Shown: positions 1 through 6,353, numbered from the stretch's first letter. The stretch is 7,425 nt of DNA from Bacteroidota bacterium (GCA_018267355.1 JAFDYP010000635.1:1-7425), one strand, 5' to 3'. Program-made: numbers and translations. Notes: a model not told the origin generated them from the letters alone.

Positions 1-87
1 GATCCGGGCTTGGCCCCGGGCTACTTATCCCCATCCAATGTGAATAGCATGTGGATAGCAGTGGGCAACTTACCAAACGGCTATTAG
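1..87 (+). CDS. Possible 3' end of an upstream gene (partial, unidentified)
   Basis: Frame 1 is open from the window edge to a TAG at 85-87 and gives 28 residues ending in N-L-P-N-G-Y. The other two forward frames stop earlier, at bases 38-40 and 43-45. The peptide has a plausible composition (G, P, S, N, aromatic residues) but no recognisable domain, and it is too short for codon statistics. It would lie on the same strand as the next gene, with about 92 bases between them. A chance open frame of this length is quite possible. Nothing can be said about function. Confidence 0.3.
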   Translation, partial: DPGLAPGYLSPSNVNSMWIAVGNLPNGY

Positions 88-129
88 TTAAATTCAAGTA
101 TCATTGCGATCCTTGCAAAAGGAATATGA

Positions 130-164
130 AGCGAATATTATGCCCCAATAGGCTTTAATTCGCT
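130..164 (+). repeat. Inverted repeat (hairpin) ahead of the HU-CCDC81/SPOR gene
   Basis: AGCGAAT at 130-136 is the exact reverse complement of ATTCGCT at 158-164. Inside it, GCC (142-144) can pair with GGC (151-153), giving a two-tier stem-loop that ends 15 bases before the ATG at 180. No T-tract follows, so it is not a classic intrinsic terminator. It could be a weak terminator for an upstream gene, a protein-binding palindrome or a 5' leader structure. The pairing is seen directly; the role is unknown. Confidence 0.35.
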
Positions 165-179
165 GATTGATAGTACATA

Positions 180-1220
180 ATGGATATATCCGTCTACATA
201 CAGGAGCTACTCTGGGACTACGAGTGCGTCATTATACCCGGCTTTGGCGGTATACTGGCCAGCTATCGGTCTGCCGAGATGGTTTTGGCGGAGCATACCA
301 TTTATCCACCATCCAAGGCGCTGGCATTCAATGCATACCTGACCAAAAACGATGGCCTGCTGATCCAGCATATCGCCTCCCGCACGGGTCAGGACTACAC
401 GCTGGTAGCTGATCAGGTAGATCAGTGGGTGCAGAAAACTAAAAAGCTGCTGGCCGCCAATGAAGAGATCTACCTGCCGCAAATCGGTCGCTTCCATCGC
501 GATGTGGAGCGCAATCTCCAGTTTACAGCCGATGAGAGAGTAAACTACCTCTACTCTTCCTACGGCCTGCGCAAAGTAGTGGCAGAACCAGTACTCCGCG
601 ATAAATCTGATGCGACTATAGAGGTGATCGAAGCGCACCGCCCATCGTATGCGCTGACGCGTACTAATCGGAGCTGGGCTATGGCGGCGGTGATCCTGCT
701 GCTGCTCACACTCGGTACTATCAGTAGCCTGATGTATCAGGGTGTAGATATCAAGCCTCTTAATCTTAACACAGCCAGCGTCCTTAGCTTCATGGAGCGC
801 GTAGATCAGCCGGTGGCCATGCAGCCTGAGCCAAAGGTGAGCATCGATCACGAGGTGCCGGCTCTGGTAGACAATAATGCGCAGCCCATCATCCTGCATA
901 CGGAGACCACAGTAGACTCTACCACAGATCAGACTGCCGCCCCTGTGCGTGTGCAGACAGAAACTACCAATACCGGCGTGCAGTCTACCACAGGTCGCAA
1001 ATATTACGTGATCATCGGTTCTTTTCATGAGCCTCAAAACCTCCATCGTGCAGAGACTTTCCTGCGTGATCATCATCCGGACAAGCAGCAGTTTGAAGAT
1101 ACCACGCCTGACTGGATACGCATAGGCTTCTATGCAGGTGATACTTATGCTGAGGCATTCCAGAAACTGAAAGACGCCCGTCAGGATGACTCGTCCTACT
1201 GGTTGCTGGTACGCAAGTAA
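180..1220 (+). CDS. Membrane-anchored HU-CCDC81 / SPOR domain protein
   Basis: The 346-residue protein starts with the hallmark of the Bacteroidota HU-CCDC81 pair: a short amphipathic start and then V-I-I-P-G-F-G-G at residues 17-24. The first HU-like domain spans about 1-60 and the second about 61-135, the latter including the L-P-Q-I-G-R-F segment near 99-105. A basic stretch precedes one membrane helix at about 166-187. A Thr/Gln/Pro-rich linker (about 190-272) leads to a C-terminal SPOR domain (about 273-346; Y-Y-V-I-I-G-S-F, then a second beta-alpha-beta half). SPOR domains bind glycan strands lacking stem peptides at division septa, and HU-type folds usually bind DNA. The likely topology is N-terminus in the cytoplasm and SPOR in the periplasm, so the protein may link the chromosome or a cytoplasmic partner to septal wall. 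This ATG gives the expected N-terminus of the family. It is first in a probable unit with the hydrolase and pdxJ. Confidence 0.9.
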   Translation: MDISVYIQELLWDYECVIIPGFGGILASYRSAEMVLAEHTIYPPSKALAFNAYLTKNDGLLIQHIASRTGQDYTLVADQVDQWVQKTKKLLAANEEIYLPQIGRFHRDVERNLQFTADERVNYLYSSYGLRKVVAEPVLRDKSDATIEVIEAHRPSYALTRTNRSWAMAAVILLLLTLGTISSLMYQGVDIKPLNLNTASVLSFMERVDQPVAMQPEPKVSIDHEVPALVDNNAQPIILHTETTVDSTTDQTAAPVRVQTETTNTGVQSTTGRKYYVIIGSFHEPQNLHRAETFLRDHHPDKQQFEDTTPDWIRIGFYAGDTYAEAFQKLKDARQDDSSYWLLVRK

Positions 1221-1252
1221 ATTCTCATCTTGGCTGCCTAAAACCGCAGCAT

Positions 1253-2203
1253 ATGAGACTCCATCTCGCCGCTTTACTTTCTCTCATCGTCGTGTCCCTC
1301 TCTGCGCAGGACAATAGCTACATACATCCCAAAGGACAGTTCATCACCATCAATGGTGCAAGGCTCTGGGTAGAAGAAAAGGGCAGCGGCGAACCCCTGA
1401 TCCTGATAGCAGGCGGTCCCGGCGGCTCACATGCGGGGATGCATTCTTTTGATACCTTGTCTGATGTCTGCCGGCTTATTTTCTTTGATGCATATGGCCG
1501 TGGCAGATCGGATCAGGCCAAAGACCTCAAAGAATATACGATAGCCCGTGATATAGAGGATGTAGAGGGTCTCCGCAAAGCACTCAAGCTGGACAAGATC
1601 GCCGTCCTGGGCCATTCATATGGCGGGGTAGTAGCACAGGGCTACGCACTGAAATATCCTGAGCACGTCAGCCATCTGATACTCGCCTGCACGCTGCATA
1701 GCTACGCTATGTGGCAGGAGAATGACGACAATAGCAACCGTGAGATACAGGAAAACTATCCCGAGGTTTGGGATACACTTATGACGCTGCGCAGTCAGGG
1801 TATCGTCTCCTCAGACTCTATCCATCAGGCTATCTACGGGCGGGTGCCATATGGATTTCTATATGCTTACAACCCTGACTTGTTCCGCAAAAATATTGAC
1901 CCCGGCTATCCTAACCGCTTCAATTATGACCTCTATTACCAGATGGTAGGCCGTGATGGTGACTTCATAGTAGGAAGCGATATCGGTAAGTTTGACTATC
2001 GGCGCGAGCTGAAAAACCTGAAAATGCCGGTACTCATTCTGGCCGGCAGGTTTGACCGGGTAGGCGTGCCTAAGTGGGAGGTGCAGTACAAGAAATTTTG
2101 CCCGCAGGCCAGGTTTGTAATGTTTGAGCGCTCCGGTCACAATCCGCAGCGAGAGGAACCTGCGGCGCTTCACACAGTGGTAAAAGAGTTCATGACCAAA
2201 TAA
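1253..2203 (+). CDS. Exported alpha/beta hydrolase, prolyl aminopeptidase-like (S33 type)
   Basis: The 316-residue protein begins with a signal peptide (about 1-18, hydrophobic core then S-L-S-A before Q-D-N). The alpha/beta hydrolase core follows: oxyanion-hole motif G-G-P-G-G at 54-58, the D-x-x-G-R-G-x-S segment at 79-86, and the nucleophile elbow G-H-S-Y-G-G at 120-125 with Ser122. The likely acid is Asp268 (A-G-R-F-D) and the base His296 (S-G-H-N-P). The G-G-P-G motif and overall order match proline iminopeptidases, which cut N-terminal proline from peptides. However, the usual D-Q-R-G is D-A-Y-G here, so substrate is uncertain and an esterase or other amidase is possible. It lies 32 bases after the SPOR gene and 10 bases before pdxJ, so co-transcription is likely. 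A small hairpin (GCTGC 1233-1237 with GCAGC 1246-1250) ends just before the start codon and could affect initiation. Site of action is probably the periplasm. Confidence 0.85.
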   Translation: MRLHLAALLSLIVVSLSAQDNSYIHPKGQFITINGARLWVEEKGSGEPLILIAGGPGGSHAGMHSFDTLSDVCRLIFFDAYGRGRSDQAKDLKEYTIARDIEDVEGLRKALKLDKIAVLGHSYGGVVAQGYALKYPEHVSHLILACTLHSYAMWQENDDNSNREIQENYPEVWDTLMTLRSQGIVSSDSIHQAIYGRVPYGFLYAYNPDLFRKNIDPGYPNRFNYDLYYQMVGRDGDFIVGSDIGKFDYRRELKNLKMPVLILAGRFDRVGVPKWEVQYKKFCPQARFVMFERSGHNPQREEPAALHTVVKEFMTK

Positions 2204-2213
2204 TCTATCTGCT

Positions 2214-2927
2214 ATGACCCGGCTATCTGTCAATATCAATAAGATCGCACTACTGCGAAACTCCCGTGGCGCCAGCATCCCTGACCTTATTCAGTTTGCG
2301 AAAGACTGCGAGCGCTGGGGTGCGCAGGGTATCACCGTACATCCACGCCCCGATGAGCGGCATATCCGGCGTAGTGATGTATATGCATTGAAAGAAGTAG
2401 TGACCACAGAATTCAATATCGAAGGCTATCCGTCTGATGACTTTATCCGGATGGTACTGGAGGTGAAACCGGAGCAGTGTACCCTGGTACCTGATGCACC
2501 GGGGCAGCTGACCTCTGATCATGGCTGGGATACGCTCAGAGATGAAGCGCAACTGACACAGGTGATCGCGGCTCTCCACAAAGAAGGTATTCGTGTTTCC
2601 CTTTTCATCGATCCCGTAGCGGCGCTCATAGATGGCGCAAAAAAAGTAGGTGCCGACCGCATAGAGTTCTATACCGGGCCCTATGCGCATGATTTTTATC
2701 ATGACAAAAATGCAGCCATCCGGGACTTTGCTATGGCTGCCCGCCACTGTGATGAGATCGGTATAGGCATCAATGCCGGACATGATCTCAATCTGGACAA
2801 CCTCAAATTCTTCCGGCAAAACCTGCCTACATTACTCGAGGTATCCATAGGTCATGCTCTCGTGAGAGACTGCCTGTATTACGGGCTGGAGAATACGCTA
2901 CAGCTGTATCGCCGTCAGCTAGAGTGA
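2214..2927 (+). CDS. pdxJ: Pyridoxine 5'-phosphate synthase
   Basis: PdxJ condenses 1-deoxy-D-xylulose 5-phosphate with 3-amino-2-oxopropyl phosphate to pyridoxine 5'-phosphate, the ring-closing step of the DXP-dependent vitamin B6 pathway; the enzyme is a cytoplasmic TIM barrel. The 237 residues match the usual length of about 240. Catalytic residues equivalent to E. coli His45, Glu72 and His193 are His43 (T-V-H), Glu70 (N-I-E-G) and His190 (N-A-G-H). The phosphate-binding end (E-V-S-I-G-H-A) is at 209-215. The N-terminal motif reads S-V-N-I-N-K, where E. coli has G-V-N-I-D-H; this variant is known from Bacteroidota. The start lies 10 bases after the hydrolase stop and has no Shine-Dalgarno sequence, which is normal for the phylum. 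It is the last gene of the first unit. No other vitamin B6 gene is present in the window. Confidence 0.96.
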   Translation: MTRLSVNINKIALLRNSRGASIPDLIQFAKDCERWGAQGITVHPRPDERHIRRSDVYALKEVVTTEFNIEGYPSDDFIRMVLEVKPEQCTLVPDAPGQLTSDHGWDTLRDEAQLTQVIAALHKEGIRVSLFIDPVAALIDGAKKVGADRIEFYTGPYAHDFYHDKNAAIRDFAMAARHCDEIGIGINAGHDLNLDNLKFFRQNLPTLLEVSIGHALVRDCLYYGLENTLQLYRRQLE

Positions 2928-2981
2928 TTCTAACAGAACTACCGATGCCTTAGCCTTTGACGCCGACCCACTTATCAGCTC

Positions 2982-3010
2982 ACATCCGCACAGGGATGTA
3001 TTTATTATAG
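2982..3010 (+). terminator. Weak intrinsic terminator candidate after pdxJ
   Basis: ACATCC (2982-2987) pairs exactly with GGATGT (2994-2999) around a six-base loop, followed by the T/A-rich run ATTTATTATA (3000-3009). It lies 55 bases after the pdxJ stop, between two + strand units. The stem is only six base pairs with half G/C and the tail is not a pure T-tract, so termination would be weak. Position supports the call more than strength does. Confidence 0.4.
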
Positions 3011-3049
3011 AGCGATTCCTCAATAACCGCTGATGTTCCTCAAAAAAAT

Positions 3050-3079
3050 TTTGCAAGTCCTTAAAAATAGGTTTCTTTG
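3050..3079 (+). promoter_or_regulatory. Candidate Bacteroidota-type promoter of the sdpRI unit
   Basis: TTTG at 3050-3053 fits the -33 element, and TTTCTTTG at 3072-3079 matches the -7 consensus TAnnTTTG except for one base. The spacing is 18 bases, one short of the usual 19-21. Transcription would start at about 3084-3088, giving a leader of about 30 bases. The surroundings are strongly A/T-rich compared with the genes. Directly downstream sits the inverted repeat described separately, so a bound repressor would cover the start point. It is inferred from consensus only. Confidence 0.45.
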
Positions 3080-3101
3080 TATTTAGATAGTTGCCTAAAT
3101 A
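3080..3101 (+). promoter_or_regulatory. Inverted repeat, candidate operator of the ArsR/SdpR repressor
   Basis: TATTTAG (3080-3086) and CTAAATA (3095-3101) are exact reverse complements separated by eight bases. The repeat lies 16 bases before the ATG at 3118 and overlaps the predicted transcription start. ArsR-family winged-helix dimers bind A/T-rich palindromes of this size over their own promoters, so negative autoregulation of the two-gene unit is the natural reading. The symmetry is seen directly; binding is inferred. Confidence 0.55.
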
Positions 3102-3117
3102 TACAAACATCTACATC

Positions 3118-3396
3118 ATGAATACGCTATTCAAGGCACTGAATGACCAGACGCGGAGGGATATCCTGCAGCTATTGCAAAAGAAGGATATGACAGCAGG
3201 AGAGATAGCTGATGAGTTCAGCTTTTCCAAACCTACTATCTCTCACCACCTTGACCTGCTGCGCCAGGCAGGGCTGGTAGAGAGTGTCAAAGAAGGCCAG
3301 TTCATTTATTATTCGCTCAACACGACCGTGATGGACGAGATAGCGGCCTGGTTCATTCAGTTTACAGACAAGAAAAAATCTAAAACCAAAAAATAA
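3118..3396 (+). CDS. sdpR: ArsR-family winged-helix repressor, SdpR-like
   Basis: The 92-residue protein is a compact ArsR-type regulator. An N-terminal helix with F-K-A-L-N-D-Q-T-R-R is at 5-14, the helix-turn-helix at about 26-50 (A-G-E-I-A-D, then K-P-T-I-S-H-H-L), and the beta-hairpin wing at about 53-68. The wing end reads Q-F-I-Y-Y-S-L-N-T-T, which closely recalls Bacillus subtilis SdpR. A Lys-rich tail ends the protein. It contains no cysteine, so it lacks the thiolate metal sites of ArsR/SmtB sensors. In Bacillus, SdpR is held at the membrane by SdpI when SdpI binds the SdpC toxin, which releases the promoter. The adjacent sdpI-like gene makes the same logic plausible here. The frame is open upstream to a TTG at 3091, but that start would place the operator inside the gene; the ATG at 3118 is preferred. 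Sdp naming is by similarity of motifs recalled from memory. Confidence 0.88.
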   Translation: MNTLFKALNDQTRRDILQLLQKKDMTAGEIADEFSFSKPTISHHLDLLRQAGLVESVKEGQFIYYSLNTTVMDEIAAWFIQFTDKKKSKTKK

Positions 3397-3402
3397 AGCG
3401 CG

Positions 3403-4074
3403 ATGGAAAATGTAACTAATAAAAGAGAGATCCCCATTCAGATCATAGTGATAGCCCCTGTGGTATACATCCTTGCTATATGGTCACAGCTACCTGCGGA
3501 GATACCGATACATTATGATGTACATGGCGACATAAACGGATGGGGTGGCAAAGGCTTTGCATTTCTGCTGCCGGCTATCAATCTGGCTACGTACCTGCTT
3601 ATGTTGTTTTTGCCTAAGCTAGACCCGAAGAAGATGGACAACGAATTTCTTAAGACCAATATTTACAAACTACGTGTGGTCATAGCCTTTTTCCTCTCAG
3701 CATTTAGCGCCCTGTTTGTATACATGGCCCTACATCAGACCCAAGGTGCTGGCCTTAGTCATTACATCCCGATGCTGGCATTTTTACTCTTTGCAGTCAT
3801 GGGCAATTTTATGATAAACATCAAACCTAATTGGTTCATAGGCATCCGTACGCCATGGACGCTCAGTAACGACATGGTATGGAAGAAGACCCATCTGCTT
3901 TTTGGACGGCTATGGTTTTATGGAGGTATCACCGGTATCGCTGCGGTCATACTCCTGCCCCTGACTTATGTGCCTGTCCTTATTGCTATTTTTGCACTCG
4001 GGTCTACCGCACTTGCATTCGTATACTCCTATCTGCTATACAGAAAGGAACAGGAGAAAGCACGCCAGAGCTAG
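3403..4074 (+). CDS. sdpI: SdpI-family integral membrane protein (DUF1648 plus SdpI domain)
   Basis: The protein has 223 residues and about six membrane helices (roughly 11-29, 51-70, 90-109, 120-138, 166-186, 189-212). The DUF1648 signature L-P-A-E-I-P-I-H-Y-D at 30-39 follows helix 1. The SdpI-domain signature N-W-F-I-G-I-R-T-P-W-T-L at 143-154 precedes helix 5, followed by V-W-K-K-T-H. In B. subtilis, SdpI gives immunity to the SdpC toxin and acts as its receptor, sequestering SdpR. The usual length there is about 207 residues, so this is full size. The start lies six bases after the repressor stop, so the two genes are surely co-transcribed. No SdpC-like toxin or SdpAB maturation gene is in the window, so the ligand is unknown. 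The gene ends one base before the stop codon of the convergent acylase. Confidence 0.9.
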   Translation: MENVTNKREIPIQIIVIAPVVYILAIWSQLPAEIPIHYDVHGDINGWGGKGFAFLLPAINLATYLLMLFLPKLDPKKMDNEFLKTNIYKLRVVIAFFLSAFSALFVYMALHQTQGAGLSHYIPMLAFLLFAVMGNFMINIKPNWFIGIRTPWTLSNDMVWKKTHLLFGRLWFYGGITGIAAVILLPLTYVPVLIAIFALGSTALAFVYSYLLYRKEQEKARQS

Positions 4075-4075
4075 G

Positions 4076-6196
4076 CTACTCTCCCGGATGATAAATACGC
4101 TCAGCATGCTGGTAGGCCCAGTCTTTGCTGAGGCTCTCCTCCTTGGTCTGCTGGTGCACGTACATCTGCATCTGGTCAGTGTAGTGCTTCGCACCGGGAG
4201 TATTGCTGCTACCGTAGCAGGCTATAGAGCGTAGCACGGGTAGTTGACCTCCCTTAGGCCAGCGCGCCAGCAGGATGTAGGACTCACCGTTGGAGACTTT
4301 GATCTCTTTATTGTTGTACCGGAATCCGTACTTGGCGTTCCACATATCGGGACCACCTGCAGTAGGGAGGTCTATCGTATCCCTGATATGGCGCTGAAAG
4401 ACACCCAGCGGCACGTTCAGCTTGCCGTAGTCCGTCATCATATCGTTCTTTACATCGCGTAGCCCTTGTACGAAGTAGTCTATTTTGGCCTTTTCATCTT
4501 TCTCAAAGCGGTGGTCCATCGAGTCATTAATAGAGAAATAGCAGCGGTACAGGAATTTGTAAAGCAGTGTCGCATTGGTATCAGTGATAGCTCCTTCCCT
4601 CTTCACCGACCACTGCTTCAGGATACCTATCGCATCAGCTATATCCGGATACTGCTTCTCATCCAGGTGAAATATCTCCTCTACCTCAAAGTGCTTGAAG
4701 GGAGCAGTGACATGCTGCGGATAGTGTATATCATACTTGATCTTCAGAAAGTCGTCCCAGGTCAGTTTCCTGCCCTTCATTTGATCCATCATCTCGTAGA
4801 AGCGCAGGCTCCGGTTAGTTTCGTTCAGCTCGAACCCGACGTTCTTCTGTATAGGTAGCTTAGGGGGATTCTCATCCCTGGCAGTCATGGTGTAGGAGGT
4901 ATTGTTAGTCTCAAACACATAGCCACATTTCGGATTCAGCACATGCGGCAGGGAGTCATGCGGCAGAAACTTTGTCCAAAGTGTTTTCATTGTATTGCCG
5001 GGCACTGTTGATTTCCAGTTGTAGCCATCCGGCCGGATAGGCATCGCACCATTGCTCACGCAGTAGATGGTATCATTGCGGTCTGCGTAGGTGATGTACT
5101 GATTCACGATACCCTGCATCTTTAGCACATTGCGAAACTCATGATAGTTCTTCGCCTTATTCATCAGGTACCACTGCTCTACTGATTTGATCGTCATGTT
5201 TGACGCCAGGCGTATGGCAAACCAACCCTTGTCATTTTTATAAGTAGCTCCGTAGATACTCCACCAGCGCTTCTTGCCTATGGTGAGGACAAACTTGTGC
5301 TTGTCTCTGTTCTTAGCCAGGTTTACAGAGAGTTTTGCCGTCTTGGTCTCCAGCTTATAGGACTGTCCGTCTACCAGATAGTGGTTTTTCTTTTTGGGGT
5401 CCTGCTGGAGCTGATAGATATCTATCGCATCAAAGTAGTTGGTAGTATGTGCCCAGCCCAGGTTTTCATTCACTCCATGAAAGATAGACACCGCTCCATG
5501 GAACGTAGCCCCGAGCGCATTCCACCCCTCCTCACTATGCACGTGTGCCTCATACCAGCTCATCGGCCCCTCAAGCGGCTGGTGAGCATTGACATCCAGG
5601 TAGACTCCGCCATCTGCTGTGATGTTAGAGTTCATAGCCAGAGCATTAGAGCCGCGGGCATCTTTGTTGTAGTCTAGTGTGGGCACAGTATTGCCTACTA
5701 CCTGCTTGATCGCATTGTCCACACCGGTCATGAGCGCCATAGACAGCATATAGCCTGCTATAAAATCCTGAGGCTTGACCGGTAGCAGGCTTTTGGCCAC
5801 CACACGGTCCGGATGCTTATGCGCAAAGTCATTGCCTGCCGCCGCTGCCGCATCCAGTAGCTTGCGAAACTCAGGTGAAAGATCCTTGTCATACCGCTCA
5901 TTGATGATATCGGGCACGCCTAACAGCTGCACTGCGTAGTCTATCTTGGCACCCTCTACTCCCATCATCAGGCCCAGTTTGCCGCGGGCCAGCATGAGCC
6001 CCCACTGCACCGTCTTGAAATCATCCTCGCAGGCAGCGTATACCAAGCCATATGCGGCATCGGCATCAGTCTTGCCAAAGATATGTGGCACACCAAAGCT
6101 ATCCCTTACGATCTCTACATGGTAGTTAGGATTGACCTGGGCATAAACGCCAAGCTGTGCGATGCAAAGCACCCAAAACAGATAGATATTTTTCAT
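4076..6196 (-). CDS. Exported penicillin acylase-family Ntn hydrolase (acyl-homoserine lactone acylase-like)
   Basis: The 706-residue precursor carries a signal peptide (about 1-19, ending V-Y-A before Q-V-N). The alpha region has the family mark F-G-V-P-H-I-F at 34-40 and E-D-D-F at 57-60. The autocleavage site is A-R-G/S-N-A at 180-185, which makes Ser183 the first residue and nucleophile of the beta chain. His205 falls at beta position 23, as in the AHL acylase PvdQ (N-A-H-Q-P). Later family segments are G-W-A-H-T-T-N (247-253), Y-A-D-R (370-373), S-N-G-A-M-P (381-386) and E-T-N-N-T-S (429-434). Predicted chains are about 163 and 524 residues, with full family length. Such enzymes hydrolyse amide bonds of penicillins, N-acyl-homoserine lactones or acyl peptides in the periplasm. 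The exact substrate cannot be read here, though the E-D-D-F form is commoner in AHL-acylase-like members. It appears monocistronic, convergent with sdpI and divergent from the lipase-like gene. Confidence 0.9.
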   Translation of the reverse strand: MKNIYLFWVLCIAQLGVYAQVNPNYHVEIVRDSFGVPHIFGKTDADAAYGLVYAACEDDFKTVQWGLMLARGKLGLMMGVEGAKIDYAVQLLGVPDIINERYDKDLSPEFRKLLDAAAAAGNDFAHKHPDRVVAKSLLPVKPQDFIAGYMLSMALMTGVDNAIKQVVGNTVPTLDYNKDARGSNALAMNSNITADGGVYLDVNAHQPLEGPMSWYEAHVHSEEGWNALGATFHGAVSIFHGVNENLGWAHTTNYFDAIDIYQLQQDPKKKNHYLVDGQSYKLETKTAKLSVNLAKNRDKHKFVLTIGKKRWWSIYGATYKNDKGWFAIRLASNMTIKSVEQWYLMNKAKNYHEFRNVLKMQGIVNQYITYADRNDTIYCVSNGAMPIRPDGYNWKSTVPGNTMKTLWTKFLPHDSLPHVLNPKCGYVFETNNTSYTMTARDENPPKLPIQKNVGFELNETNRSLRFYEMMDQMKGRKLTWDDFLKIKYDIHYPQHVTAPFKHFEVEEIFHLDEKQYPDIADAIGILKQWSVKREGAITDTNATLLYKFLYRCYFSINDSMDHRFEKDEKAKIDYFVQGLRDVKNDMMTDYGKLNVPLGVFQRHIRDTIDLPTAGGPDMWNAKYGFRYNNKEIKVSNGESYILLARWPKGGQLPVLRSIACYGSSNTPGAKHYTDQMQMYVHQQTKEESLSKDWAYQHAERIYHPGE
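4100..4132 (+). terminator. Stem-loop just past sdpI, possible terminator inside the acylase gene
   Basis: CTCAGCA (4100-4106) pairs with TGCTGAG (4126-4132). Inside it CTGG (4109-4112) can pair with CCAG (4118-4121) around TAGGC. The structure begins 25 bases after the sdpI stop and is followed by a pyrimidine-rich run without a true T-tract. A perfect 10-base palindrome, CAGCATGCTG (4102-4111), overlaps it. As the convergent genes leave no intergenic space, any sdpI terminator must lie within the acylase coding end; this is the best candidate I see, but it may only reflect coding sequence. Confidence 0.22.
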
Positions 6197-6353
6197 GATT
6201 AGTCAAATTTGAACTTTATCTCTGAAATTCAAAGCCTTTTCCGGCAAAGTACATCTGATTACCCTGTATACATTTATAAAAAGGGGGACCTTTCGTCATT
6301 TTCTTTATTATTGATAACTTACATACTATACGCCCAAAAAACACATCCTGCCC
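6197..6353. promoter_or_regulatory. Divergent intergenic region between the acylase and the lipase-like gene
   Basis: These 157 A/T-rich bases must hold the 5' signals of both outward-facing genes. A perfect 10-base palindrome, TCAAATTTGA (6203-6212), lies seven bases from the acylase start. TTTGAA (6208-6213) and TTCAAA (6228-6233) form a further inverted pair in the acylase leader. TACATTTA at 6269-6276 resembles a -7 element for the + strand gene but has no TTTG at the right distance. I could not assign a convincing promoter in either direction. Confidence 0.4.

Noticed and set aside
4..22. Direct and inverted repeat of CCGGGCT (4-10 and 16-22) at the left edge, possibly a terminator or RNA gene end.
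   Set aside because: There is no T-tract, the context to the left is missing, and the bases fit a possible coding end.
25..58. Two DnaA-box-like nonamers, TTATCCCCA (25-33) and the complement of CTATCCACA (50-58), plus TTATCCACC at 302-310.
   Set aside because: Each differs from TTATCCACA by one base, such matches are expected about once or twice in this length by chance, and no dnaA, dnaN or A/T-rich unwinding region is present.
207..1076. Long open frame of 289 codons on the reverse strand inside the HU-CCDC81/SPOR gene.
   Set aside because: It lies fully within a well-supported gene and its translation has no recognisable domain and an odd composition rich in His, Arg and Cys.
2250..2819. 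Reverse-strand open frame of 189 codons opposite pdxJ.
   Set aside because: It is fully covered by pdxJ, whose catalytic residues are intact, and shows no domain of its own.
3091..3117. TTG start at 3091 extending the repressor by nine residues.
   Set aside because: It lies inside the candidate operator, and the homologous family start matches the ATG at 3118.
3879..4234. Short overlapping forward frames at the end of sdpI and across the acylase end, possible small toxin genes.
   Set aside because: They are Arg/Cys/His-rich out-of-frame translations of supported genes, without a signal peptide or start context, so they do not support an SdpC-like toxin.
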